A DNA stretch of 43,580 bases. Source: a virus. The position numbers were made by a program, and so were the translations under genes. A model generated the notes under the pieces. That model had not been told where the DNA came from. It ran no database searches and saw only the letters and a program-made list of their open reading frames with translations. The stretch lies in the IMG/VR virus record IMGVR_UViG_3300032676_000587, positions 1 to 43,580 of that record. One strand, 5' to 3'. The number at the start of each line of letters is the position of its first letter. Positions within the stretch are counted from its first letter, which is position 1. This document shows, one piece after another, positions 28,813-36,177 of the stretch.

Positions 28813-30096
28813 TTAGAACGTTCCACCACTAATTAATTTTGCGTTTAGTTGTGCATTAACAGTAACTATCGGTGCACTTAAGTTGGTTGCGTTAATGTCA
28901 ATAATTTCAGTGCCGTTTGCTGCTAAGCCTAAAATACTGGTACCAGCCAAGTACATGCCAGTAGCGTTGTCGTTTAGGAAAGCATACGATGGAGCACCTG
29001 CGTTACCGTTAACTGCTTTAAACGTAGCAGAAGACGAAGAGTTAAGAATGTATAAAAACTCACCGTCACTGAGCAGCGTATAAGTATTGCCAGTTGCTAA
29101 GGCCAAAGGAGCTTGACTGCTTCCAGCGTTTTGGAAAGTAATGTCGTAGCCAGACTGATTGGTATTGTTTACAAATACGTACAGCTGAGTAATGGCAGGC
29201 AGAGTAACGGCTAAGTTAGCGGCTCTTGTGCCAGATTGCGCTACATAGGTTTGAATGATTGGTGCATTAGCTGTAAGGTTTAGTGTATTACCAACGATAG
29301 CGTCAACGTCGTATGTTGCAGATGTAAACACCACATTGTTTGGCGTAACCCAGCCAACAGTAATAAACGATCCTGTACTAATGTCAAAGAATATAAAGCC
29401 AGAATCACCGGGATTGGTAGTGATTGTGCTTGCGCCGTTAATTACCTGCGGAGACACTGGAGAGAAAATTAACGCACCAGTTCCGCTGTTTCTAAACGCA
29501 ATAAACCAACCCCTTGAAAGGCTAGAAATATTTGGTAGGTTAATTGTTGCGTTACCACCAGTCCAGTTATATGTTGCAGCACGGCTTGCATCTGTTATGG
29601 TTGGTACAACAGACACATCAATAATGTTTTGAGTTGTTGCTAAGTACCCGTTAACAGTAGTTAAGCCTAATGGACTTGGGCCAATAAGCGATGTTGCGTT
29701 GGCTGTTGACGTGCCAGCACCAAAGGTTAAATTGTGCCAAGTTCCAGCGGTAGTGCTGTTATTTGTTAAGTAGTAATACTGTGAAATACCTGTTGCAATT
29801 GTTACGCCATTTGCGCCTAAATAATCAGTTACTAAAAACGAGTAAGAACCCAGGTTACGAAACAAGATGTCGGCACCAACAGTGCCTTGGGAACCCTCTG
29901 GAAGGGCAATAGAAAAGCCCGAGCCAGTTGGCATAACGTCAATGATACGGGTAGCAGGAGTTTCACCAATGGTTTGGTTAACTGTCGACGGCCAAAATAG
30001 CGGAGTATTAGCGCTTAATGTTATCGCTGAATAAGAGACGTCTGTTGGTGTGACAACGGTGCCTGTAAAGGGAGAGGTATAAACTGGTGTACTCAT
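28813..30096 (-). CDS. Beta-rich tail fibre or tail appendage protein
   Basis: 427 residues, almost free of charged residues, rich in Thr, Asn, Ser and Gly. Repeated strands with the pattern IALPEGSQGTVGADILFRNL / NLPNISSLSRGWFIAFRNSG suggest two or three related beta units of about 90 residues. The end ITVNAQLNAKLISGGTF-like segment (VTVNAQLNAKLISGG) is the kind that precedes a fibre trimer or receptor tip. Adjacent to connector and stabilisation genes, so a tail-proximal appendage is likely. Confidence 0.6.
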   Translation of the reverse strand: MSTPVYTSPFTGTVVTPTDVSYSAITLSANTPLFWPSTVNQTIGETPATRIIDVMPTGSGFSIALPEGSQGTVGADILFRNLGSYSFLVTDYLGANGVTIATGISQYYYLTNNSTTAGTWHNLTFGAGTSTANATSLIGPSPLGLTTVNGYLATTQNIIDVSVVPTITDASRAATYNWTGGNATINLPNISSLSRGWFIAFRNSGTGALIFSPVSPQVINGASTITTNPGDSGFIFFDISTGSFITVGWVTPNNVVFTSATYDVDAIVGNTLNLTANAPIIQTYVAQSGTRAANLAVTLPAITQLYVFVNNTNQSGYDITFQNAGSSQAPLALATGNTYTLLSDGEFLYILNSSSSATFKAVNGNAGAPSYAFLNDNATGMYLAGTSILGLAANGTEIIDINATNLSAPIVTVNAQLNAKLISGGTF

Positions 30097-30099
30097 TTA

Positions 30100-30714
30100 T
30101 TATGGTTCCTGAACCGAAGTGTTGCGATCCACACGACGTGAATTGTCTTCTTTCTTAAGCGCTGCAATTGCGTCAGTGTAGTATTTTTTCCACATATCTA
30201 GCTTATCTAACGCTTTTAAATAGCCTTGTGCTTGTAATAAAGCACCGTAAAGCATTGCCTGTGGTGCAATAGCTGTCCATAGGTTTTGTTGATTAGACTC
30301 GTCCAAAGGCTGGATTTCGGCGTAGTAAATAATTTCTGCTGGATAGCTTTGGTCTGGTACGGGGGCAAAATTCCAGTTGTTGTAGTCATAGTCGGCGTAG
30401 TATATTGGCTGACCTGTTGAAGACTCAGATTGATACTGAGCTATGTAGTCCTGGCTGCGCAACAACACTGGTTGCCCATTGATTTTCATAGAAACTGTTT
30501 TACGCCAACGAGCAGGCTTGTTCAGCACCGCCACATTAGATGTCAAATTGGTTTCTACCACAATAAGCTGCATGTAGGTTTTTAACTCAGCAGCGATTGA
30601 AGACTCTGCCAACGCAATTAAATTAGGAATCTGCGCAATAAAGTCTGCGTCATCACGCTCCATGTATTGCTGGATATTCAACACCAGCGAGTCGTATGTC
30701 ATTATTACGCTCAT
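30100..30714 (-). CDS. Phage adaptor (head-tail connector) protein
   Basis: 204 residues. MTYDSLVLNIQQYMERDDAD, FIAQIPNLIALAESSIAAEL and a C-terminal helix with DKLDMWKKYYTDAIAALKKE match the phage adaptor family that sits beneath the portal (compare P22 gp4). Contains an ALNKP/WRKTVSMKI beta part and the NNWNFAPVPD segment often seen in this family. The start shares ATGA with the previous gene. Confidence 0.72.
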   Translation of the reverse strand: MSVIMTYDSLVLNIQQYMERDDADFIAQIPNLIALAESSIAAELKTYMQLIVVETNLTSNVAVLNKPARWRKTVSMKINGQPVLLRSQDYIAQYQSESSTGQPIYYADYDYNNWNFAPVPDQSYPAEIIYYAEIQPLDESNQQNLWTAIAPQAMLYGALLQAQGYLKALDKLDMWKKYYTDAIAALKKEDNSRRVDRNTSVQEP

Positions 30715-31781
30715 CGTGTGTAGTAACTTATGTTAGGTTGGAAATAGATTGGTGACTTATCACGCTCTTCGTTAGATGCTTGCATGAACAACTTATCGGC
30801 CTGTTGTTCTAAATACTGAATGCGGGCCATGTCAACGCTAGGGAGTTGCAGCGCCAATTTGTGTGATAGGCTAGCTTGTACGGAAGCAATCCAACGATCT
30901 GGTACGTAGATTTGATTTGTCAACGAACCAACGTCTTCCATTTGCTTCTCAACAATTAACTGGAACATTTGGTACGGGTTGTTTGGTACTGGCCACAGAT
31001 ACATTGAAGGTTCAATTGTGCGGTCGAACCAGTATTGCAAAGAACGTACAGATGGGAATTGTTTGTTTGGAAGATTCCAGTAATCGTCACGATTTAGACG
31101 TGCGAGCGGAATAACTTGTTGGCTAGTTGAAAACACAACTTGGCGTACTGAATAGTGAGACGCTACGGTCTCACGCAAGCGCCAGTAAAGATGTGGCTCA
31201 GTGGTAGAGATGTTGTAGTATTGCCACTGATAGTCTGTCATTGTGATTTCTGGGAACTGTTCTTTTAAGAACCAGTTAATGCCGTCATCACTGTATTCAA
31301 ACGCTAGGTTATATGTTTGTGTTGAGTTTGGTGCGTAGCAGTTCCAACCAACATAGTACACGCTCTGTGATTGCTGATACGTAGAGCCAAAATAGTTCTC
31401 GTATCCTAAAGTAGAAGCTGGGGTAGAGAGGGTTGGGCTTAAATCAAACGCCGCTGGAGACTCTGGATTGTCTGCAGGAAGGTATTCGGACGCTTGAATG
31501 TTCTGAATGTATACCCAGTTTGCTTCACGCACGTCAATAGTAGTCTTTGGCAGGACTAACTGTTGCTGCTGCGTAAGAGCACCATACAGCTGGTTTTCTA
31601 ACAGCCAAAGATTAACGCCCAGGTTAGATAGGTTTTGTAGGTTGTAAAACAGCGCTTGCTTAGCAGCACCAACATACTCAGGCGTCATCTCTTCTGCTGT
31701 CTTACCAGCATCACGAAATGCATAGGAAATTAACTGGTCAACATTGATTGTTGTTTGGCCAGTGGTGTTGCTATAAGCCAT
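30711..31781 (-). CDS. Virion structural protein, tail-tube or connector type
   Basis: 356 residues. The N-terminus NVDQLISYAFRDAGKTAEEM, then EYVGAAKQALFYNLQNLSN and GVNLWLLENQL, is a helical pattern I know from phage connector/tail proteins beside the adaptor. A jelly-roll-like middle (about 140-215, with EYSDDGINWFLKEQFPEI) appears inserted, and the C-terminal part (YLWPVPNN, VEKQMEDVGSLTNQIYVPD) resumes the connector pattern. Likely part of the neck below the portal. Confidence 0.62.
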   Translation of the reverse strand: MAYSNTTGQTTINVDQLISYAFRDAGKTAEEMTPEYVGAAKQALFYNLQNLSNLGVNLWLLENQLYGALTQQQQLVLPKTTIDVREANWVYIQNIQASEYLPADNPESPAAFDLSPTLSTPASTLGYENYFGSTYQQSQSVYYVGWNCYAPNSTQTYNLAFEYSDDGINWFLKEQFPEITMTDYQWQYYNISTTEPHLYWRLRETVASHYSVRQVVFSTSQQVIPLARLNRDDYWNLPNKQFPSVRSLQYWFDRTIEPSMYLWPVPNNPYQMFQLIVEKQMEDVGSLTNQIYVPDRWIASVQASLSHKLALQLPSVDMARIQYLEQQADKLFMQASNEERDKSPIYFQPNISYYTR

Positions 31782-31784
31782 GGA

Positions 31785-32135
31785 TTACTTCTTTCTTCTT
31801 ACAGAACCACCACGTTTTTTCTTTGGAGCATCATCCCAGGATTCAGCATCTGTTTTAGCTTTATTAGCGCGCTCTACAATATCGCTTACACCTAATTTTT
31901 TATTGCCCCAATCAGATTCAATAGATTTATCTCGGGCGTACCCACCAATTGGGTTATTGGCTTTTGTAGCTAATTGTGTAAATGCGTAATCATCTGATGT
32001 TTTTGATGAGTCTCTTGCAGCATTACCCGATGTATCAGGAAGCGCATGCCCCCCACCAGCCATTTTTTTAACTTTACCACCAGCTTCATAATGATTGCCC
32101 TCAGCTTTCATTTTGGTGTTTTGTTTGAATGTCAT
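31785..32135 (-). CDS. Small basic Gly/Lys-rich protein with GGKVKKMAGGG motif
   Basis: 116 residues. The start holds HYEAGGKVKKMAGGGHALPD and the end is KKKRGGSVRRKK. Probably flexible and DNA-binding by charge. The EAGGKVKKMA motif recurs in the next gene upstream and, in weaker form, in the ejection proteins. Lies 3 bases before the connector gene. Function unknown; a minor virion protein is plausible. Confidence 0.6.
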   Translation of the reverse strand: MTFKQNTKMKAEGNHYEAGGKVKKMAGGGHALPDTSGNAARDSSKTSDDYAFTQLATKANNPIGGYARDKSIESDWGNKKLGVSDIVERANKAKTDAESWDDAPKKKRGGSVRRKK

Positions 32136-32137
32136 TT

Positions 32138-32305
32138 TTACCTTCCGCGGCCGGCGGCTCGCTTAGTTACTTTATTGGGTAGTTTGTTGCTGGCTGGACC
32201 AGCTTTGATAAACTCCTTGGCAACCTTTTTGGGGATGCCAAGGGTTGATTTGCCAGCAGCTGCGGCGTACATAGCGCCTTGTTGAGCTTTTGACTTAATA
32301 GGCAT
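32138..32305 (-). CDS. Small basic protein of the [17 protein letters not shown] type
   Basis: 55 residues starting [20 protein letters not shown] and continuing [14 protein letters not shown], ending in AAGRGR. It resembles the short SKAQQRFM proteins seen in phage structural regions and near DUF3008. The ATG shares a base with the stop of the gene before (TAATG), and the next ATG lies 2 bases after its stop. Real gene very likely, function unknown. Confidence 0.68.
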   Translation of the reverse strand: MPIKSKAQQGAMYAAAAGKSTLGIPKKVAKEFIKAGPASNKLPNKVTKRAAGRGR

Positions 32306-33111
32306 TACATGTATTTCCCAGCTTTACCACCGCGTTTTTGAGCAGGGATCATTGGGCTTGTTGGGCCAACTGGAGCAGCTTGTGGTGCTGGAGCAGGAGC
32401 TTGCTGACCCATACCAGTCATTGCCGGGGTCTGTTGCATCTCATCAGCAGCAAATTGGCCTTGTTGGCCTTTGTTTAAATATTTACGAGCATTAGATAAA
32501 CGAGCAAGCTCTTTGGCCGCCATTAAATCCTGTAATGTAGAGCCACCAACTGCCATCTTCTTAACTTCGCCGCCAGTTTTGTACTTGTTTGGGCCGCCTT
32601 TGGCACCAGAAGTCGCAGAAGCTGATTTACCAGATTCTTTGCTTTTCTTTAAGCCATCAACATCACCAGCTGGTTTGCTTTTCTCTTTAGCTACGTCGCT
32701 GCCTTTCATTGCTGGGCGCTTGGTTGCTGCATTAGGAGCGTCGGCTTTACCAGGCTTGATGTCTTTTACTTTTTTAATATTGTCTTTGTCACCAGCAGAT
32801 TTCTTGGCTTCGTAAACGTTGGTTACAGAACCACCTTCTTTGTAGGCGTTACCGCCGCCACAAAACTTCTTAACAGTGCCTTTTTCTTTTTTAGCACGTC
32901 CACCTTTTTTAAGTCCAGACAAATCCGTCTTTTCTTCGTGCTGTTGCACGTCATGCATGCCAATGGCTTTTTTAACAATTTTCTTGTCTTGTGCCGTATC
33001 AGCTTCATCAACAGTTTTACGGTCGCGTTTTGTAAAATTCTTTACTTCGCGTTGTACAGATCCACCTTCTTTAAAGTGCTGCATCTTAGGTAGTTTTTTG
33101 AAATCGTCCAT
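32305..33111 (-). CDS. Lysine/glycine-rich repeat protein with KEGGSV motifs
   Basis: 268 residues. Start set at the ATG at 33111: GAGG precedes it and the promoter at 33150-33167 lies upstream of it, whereas an earlier in-frame codon at 33246 lies beyond the promoter. Contains [37 protein letters not shown] and [15 protein letters not shown], spaced through a Lys-rich disordered body, then a Gln/Pro/Ala-rich tail. The charge suggests DNA binding inside the head. Could be an internal or scaffold-like protein; no family recognised. Confidence 0.6.
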   Translation of the reverse strand: MDDFKKLPKMQHFKEGGSVQREVKNFTKRDRKTVDEADTAQDKKIVKKAIGMHDVQQHEEKTDLSGLKKGGRAKKEKGTVKKFCGGGNAYKEGGSVTNVYEAKKSAGDKDNIKKVKDIKPGKADAPNAATKRPAMKGSDVAKEKSKPAGDVDGLKKSKESGKSASATSGAKGGPNKYKTGGEVKKMAVGGSTLQDLMAAKELARLSNARKYLNKGQQGQFAADEMQQTPAMTGMGQQAPAPAPQAAPVGPTSPMIPAQKRGGKAGKYM

Positions 33112-33149
33112 TATGTCCTCGAGGTTGTTGGTTAACGGGTGATCAGCCC

Positions 33150-33167
33150 TTATATCTACTAATACGC
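33150..33167 (-). promoter_or_regulatory. GCGTATTAGT promoter, copy 8
   Basis: On the - strand: AGCGTATTAGT, AGATATA, then A at 33150. GGGCGATTTAGT begins 20 bases upstream and is identical to that at copy 2; here it forms the last codons and stop of the endolysin gene. A short GGG/CCC hairpin follows the start. Drives the connector operon from 33111. Confidence 0.62.
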
Positions 33168-33176
33168 TAAAAAGGA

Positions 33177-33698
33177 CTAAATCGCCCTTAAAAATAGCTC
33201 CCGTTCCTTTTCTCGGCGGGGTTTTAATACTGGTGGTGTGACCCAATTCATAAAGGCGTTTGCAGCCCGATTGTAGTCATTATTATTAAGGTGCAGCACT
33301 ACCTCAGACTGCTTAAAGTGATCCGCTCCAATATTGAAGCAGAGGCTGTATAAGGCGTCCATTTGGTTCTGGTTAAGGGGTACCCTTACTGAAGTCGCTA
33401 CGGCCTCGTCACACCACTTTAAATCGTCTTTAAACAGGTCTTCTACTTGCTGGTCTGTTAATACCGTGTGGAGCATCCACTGCTCTGTTGGCTTAATAAG
33501 ATGCCCAACGCCAATGGTCCACAATCCGCGTGAGTCTTTATAGGCTTTATGGCGCTTGCCCTCAAAGCCAGAAATTAACTCAAAAGTTGATTCTGTAATT
33601 GCCACGATGTCTTTTTCTACTGTTTTAATAAATTGAAAGCTCTGTAGCACCCAGATGAGGGTGCACAACCAAATAGCTAAAAATAGCCTTTTGTTCAT
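33177..33698 (-). CDS. GH24 endolysin (T4-lysozyme type) with N-terminal membrane anchor
   Basis: 173 residues. E46, D55 and T61 have exactly the spacing of Glu11, Asp20 and Thr26 in T4 lysozyme (FEGKRHKAYKDSRGLWTIGV). FNIGADHF and MNWVTPP fit the rest of the fold. Residues 5-24 are hydrophobic (LFLAIWLCTLIWVLQSFQFI), so the enzyme is exported by the host Sec system as a signal-anchor or cleaved form and cuts peptidoglycan in the periplasm. Start at 33698: AAAGGAG five bases before it; an earlier in-frame codon at 33722 lies in the promoter. Confidence 0.9.
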   Translation of the reverse strand: MNKRLFLAIWLCTLIWVLQSFQFIKTVEKDIVAITESTFELISGFEGKRHKAYKDSRGLWTIGVGHLIKPTEQWMLHTVLTDQQVEDLFKDDLKWCDEAVATSVRVPLNQNQMDALYSLCFNIGADHFKQSEVVLHLNNNDYNRAANAFMNWVTPPVLKPRREKERELFLRAI

Positions 33699-33715
33699 AC
33701 TAACTCCTTTTTTGC

Positions 33716-33733
33716 GTAGCACTACTAATACGC
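33716..33733 (-). promoter_or_regulatory. GCGTATTAGT promoter, copy 9
   Basis: On the - strand: TGCGTATTAGT, AGTGC, TA, then C at 33716. The leader to the endolysin ATG is only about 17 bases and holds just the ribosome site. No upstream GGGC. Gives the endolysin its own transcript apart from the spanin genes. Confidence 0.58.
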
Positions 33734-33744
33734 ACTTTGGGGAT

Positions 33745-34242
33745 TTATTTTGCGTTTTCGTACGCCTGAAGGTCTTCTAGCTGTTGGGCTACTTTGAGGT
33801 ATTTTGCGTTGTTTTCTGCTGCGACGCTGAGGACGGTAGCAAGGTCAAGGGAGGTGGTGGCACCATCAGAGCTGCTGGGGCTTGAGGTTTGACCAGTTGC
33901 ACTTGCGTTGTACAGCCGCACATAGCCATTAGTAATACTACAAGAGCTATTGTCCAGAGGACGTACAGCTTTAGAAATTTGGCGTTGGAGGCTGACATTT
34001 GTGTCGCTGAGCTTTCCGATTTGTTGTATGTATGTTGCGACAATTTGGTCTCCTTTTCGTTGTATATCGTTTACTTTTTGTTCTGCTTGAATGTTTGATT
34101 TTTCTATTTTAGCAATATAGTAGTCTGAAGTCCAGCTATATGCTGAATACCCCACTACCGCACCAGAAACGGCAGCTACTATAAGATAAATATAAATTGC
34201 GCTGCCAACACTGGCAATACTACTCAGTAGGTTTTTCCACAT
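33745..34242 (-). CDS. Rz: i-spanin (Rz-like inner-membrane lysis protein)
   Basis: 165 residues. One N-terminal membrane helix (about 15-38), then a periplasmic coiled coil (about 44-95: AKIEKSNIQAEQKVNDIQRK and QIGKLSDTNVSLQRQI), then CSITNGYVRLYNASATGQTS, a segment typical of Rz proteins. With the o-spanin it fuses inner and outer membranes at the end of lysis. Overlaps the putative holin by 23 bases and contains the whole o-spanin gene in another frame. Confidence 0.85.
   Translation of the reverse strand: MWKNLLSSIASVGSAIYIYLIVAAVSGAVVGYSAYSWTSDYYIAKIEKSNIQAEQKVNDIQRKGDQIVATYIQQIGKLSDTNVSLQRQISKAVRPLDNSSCSITNGYVRLYNASATGQTSSPSSSDGATTSLDLATVLSVAAENNAKYLKVAQQLEDLQAYENAK
33789..34043 (-). 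CDS. Rz1: o-spanin (Rz1-like outer-membrane lipoprotein), embedded in the i-spanin gene
   Basis: 84 residues, wholly inside the i-spanin gene in the +1 frame. A TTG start at 34043 is supported by AAAGGAG 6 bases upstream; an ATG at 33998 has no ribosome site. Hydrophobic signal LYVLWTIALVVLLMAMCGC with C44 as the likely lipidated residue (Gly before it), followed by a proline-rich part (KPQAPAALMVPPPPLTLLP). Embedded Rz/Rz1 pairs are well known. Marks the host as Gram-negative. The region before the signal is long for a lipoprotein. Confidence 0.78.
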   Translation of the reverse strand: MSQHTYNKSESSATQMSASNAKFLKLYVLWTIALVVLLMAMCGCTTQVQLVKPQAPAALMVPPPPLTLLPSSASQQKTTQNTSK

Positions 34243-34477
34243 CTTCGTGCTCCTTTGGTTCTGCGTCTTTTTTAAGCATCACAGCTGCGCCATGTGCGCC
34301 AGCGATAATACCAACTGCTTCCGCAAAGTCTTTTAGTACTGGCATGTTACCATGAAACATTTCATACCCAGCACCAATAACAACCGCAATAAACGAAAGC
34401 AACCAAGACCAACGTGCAATGTCGTTGGTCTTGTTGTCTGCTCCGGTTACTAGATCGTTAAAAACCTTCTGAATCAT
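34220..34477 (-). CDS. Putative holin, two membrane spans
   Basis: 85 residues. Spans at about 23-41 (WSWLLSFIAVVIGAGYEMF) and 49-68 (LKDFAEAVGIIAGAHGAAVM), charged acidic C-terminus. Size, two helices and place directly before the spanins and endolysin fit a class II-like holin, the timer that opens the inner membrane. Similar short proteins in phage lysis cassettes are labelled holin. ATGA overlap upstream. Confidence 0.65.
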   Translation of the reverse strand: MIQKVFNDLVTGADNKTNDIARWSWLLSFIAVVIGAGYEMFHGNMPVLKDFAEAVGIIAGAHGAAVMLKKDAEPKEHEDVEKPTE

Positions 34478-34710
34478 TTATGCTCGCGCAATGAGTCTAA
34501 TTTATCTTCGATGCGATGAACCGCTTTCAGAACTTCGTCCCAGCGGGAAGCAAAGTCGTCTTTGTGCATGTAGTTTTCAGCTAGATGCGCACGAAGCTCA
34601 TGCACATTATCTTGTAATAGTTGAACAGCTGTCCAAAGCTCTTTACAGAACCAGCCAATTGCCACACAAATCAGCGGAAGAACCGTATTGATTAGTGTCT
34701 GCAAATCCAT
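34474..34710 (-). CDS. Lysis-cassette membrane protein with coiled coil
   Basis: 78 residues. One N-terminal membrane helix (LINTVLPLICVAIGWFCKEL), then a charged coiled coil (VQLLQDNVHELRAHLAENY and MHKDDFASRWDEVLKAVHRI). A recurrent layout in phage lysis cassettes, comparable to XhlA-type or antiholin-like proteins. ATGA joined to the holin gene, so made together. Could be a second holin or an antiholin. Confidence 0.6.
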   Translation of the reverse strand: MDLQTLINTVLPLICVAIGWFCKELWTAVQLLQDNVHELRAHLAENYMHKDDFASRWDEVLKAVHRIEDKLDSLREHK

Positions 34711-34711
34711 C

Positions 34712-34933
34712 TTATTTTCCAGTCTCTCTTGCTAAGCGCTCAGCAGCCTGGTTAATAGCCATCTGAATGATTGGGTTTGGGTGTTTAGCAATTTCAGTTA
34801 CTACAGCAGCTTCAACTTCTGCTGGAGCTGCTTCTACAGTGGTTTCAACTTCTGCAACGGTAGGAGCAATTTCAGCTTTGATTTCGGCTTCTAATGCTTC
34901 TAATTTCTCTTCGATGGTTTCTAACAAAGACAT
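34712..34933 (-). CDS. Small Ala/Glu-rich helical protein
   Basis: 73 residues: EEKLEALEAEIKAEIAPTVA, an Ala/Val/Glu/Thr-rich middle, and a C-terminal helix NPIIQMAINQAAERLARETG. AAGGA precedes the ATG. Lies between the fibre genes and the lysis cassette. Probably a helical bundle or coiled coil; function unknown. Confidence 0.55.
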   Translation of the reverse strand: MSLLETIEEKLEALEAEIKAEIAPTVAEVETTVEAAPAEVEAAVVTEIAKHPNPIIQMAINQAAERLARETGK

Positions 34934-34956
34934 GGTGGTTCCTTTTGTGGTTAAAA

Positions 34957-36177
34957 TTAATTTGATGTGTAGAACGCAGTTGAGTTAGCTGCGGTAAATG
35001 TTCCGGAAGAATTAGATACTATCAGCGGAATATTACTTGTACTACCTGAAATTGCAGTTGGTGTTACCCAAGTTGACCCGTCAATAGACGACGTATATAT
35101 TGCACTAGAGGCTTGAGAATTACCAGCCGCTACGAATGTTCCGCCGACATTGCAAGCAATACTACCGAGGCCTAGCCCTGTAGTACTTCCTATTGTGGTT
35201 GGAACGCTCCAAGTTGTGCCGTTTGAAGAAGTAGCATAAATTGGGTAGTTGGGTGAGCTGCCATAATTGCTAACACCAACAGCAACAAACAATCCGGATG
35301 GATTAACTGCAATTGCGTTAATACGGTAATTTGAAGTCGAGCCGCCCATCGTTGAGAAAGCTGACCAAGTTGTTCCATTAGTTGATGTGGCGTAGTATGG
35401 CTGGTATGAAGAGCCGTATCCTACAGCAACAAATAAACCTGAAGAATTAACTGACACACCGGTCATTGTTATTCCAGAACCAGCGCTTCCTAAAATTGTT
35501 GGTCCCGACCAAGTAGATCCTGAATTTGTAGAGTAGTATACTACTGGATCTGTTGGTAAACCAGTTGAAGACGAAATATTGTTTCCAACGGCCACGCATG
35601 TTGTACCAGTTGTACCACATACAACAGCTACAGGATTGCTTATTTGTGTTGTACCGCCCATTACCGCCGGTGTAGCCCAAGTTGTCCCGTTTGATGAATA
35701 TGAAAACAGAGGCAAATTAGACGAAAAATTAAAGCCAACCGAAACAAATCCGCCTGCAGCAGTTGGTGCTATGGCACCCATAATCATAACGGATGTTGCT
35801 GAACCCATTGCCGTTACAGTACCCCAAGTAACTCCGTCTGTTGAGGTTGATACGCTTGGAGGTGAAACATTAAATTTATCAAGAACCGCTACATAAGTAC
35901 CGCTTGAGTTAACTGCCAATCCATTTAATGTGTATCCGCTCCAAGCGGAAGGAAACGGTGTGGCAGAACCAAATCCATTAAATGGCAGCGCATACGCTTT
36001 TCCATAAAAGTTTGTTGGCATTGCGATTGTGCCAGAACTAACGCCGGCTAAATTTCTAACCTTATAGTCATTAAGGCTAATAGTTCCTGAAGAGGTATTG
36101 GAAACAGCAATTTCAATAGATTGACCCGCAGTAGCACCAGCTAAACTAATTGGGCCTGTGGAGTTCATTACTGCCAT
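34957..36177 (-). CDS. Tail fibre with Asp-box beta-propeller
   Basis: 406 residues. The first about 65 residues (ISLNDYKVRNLAGVSSGTIA ... NFYGKAYA) are a fibre-attachment-like domain. Then six Asp-box repeats of the type S(T/S)DGxTW occur at 45-55 residue steps: STDGVTW, SSNGTTW, STNSGSTW, STNGTTW, SSNGTTW, SSIDGSTW. This predicts a six- or seven-bladed propeller of the sialidase/BNR kind. No sialidase catalytic residues (RIP motif) are evident, so glycan binding is likelier than cutting. TAATG coupling with the GYSG fibre. Confidence 0.75.
   Translation of the reverse strand: MAVMNSTGPISLAGATAGQSIEIAVSNTSSGTISLNDYKVRNLAGVSSGTIAMPTNFYGKAYALPFNGFGSATPFPSAWSGYTLNGLAVNSSGTYVAVLDKFNVSPPSVSTSTDGVTWGTVTAMGSATSVMIMGAIAPTAAGGFVSVGFNFSSNLPLFSYSSNGTTWATPAVMGGTTQISNPVAVVCGTTGTTCVAVGNNISSSTGLPTDPVVYYSTNSGSTWSGPTILGSAGSGITMTGVSVNSSGLFVAVGYGSSYQPYYATSTNGTTWSAFSTMGGSTSNYRINAIAVNPSGLFVAVGVSNYGSSPNYPIYATSSNGTTWSVPTTIGSTTGLGLGSIACNVGGTFVAAGNSQASSAIYTSSIDGSTWVTPTAISGSTSNIPLIVSNSSGTFTAANSTAFYTSN

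Noticed and set aside
33111-33246. Start of the Lys/Gly-rich protein at 33246
   Set aside because: That codon lies inside the endolysin gene and upstream of the promoter at 33150-33167; the ATG at 33111 has GAGG before it.
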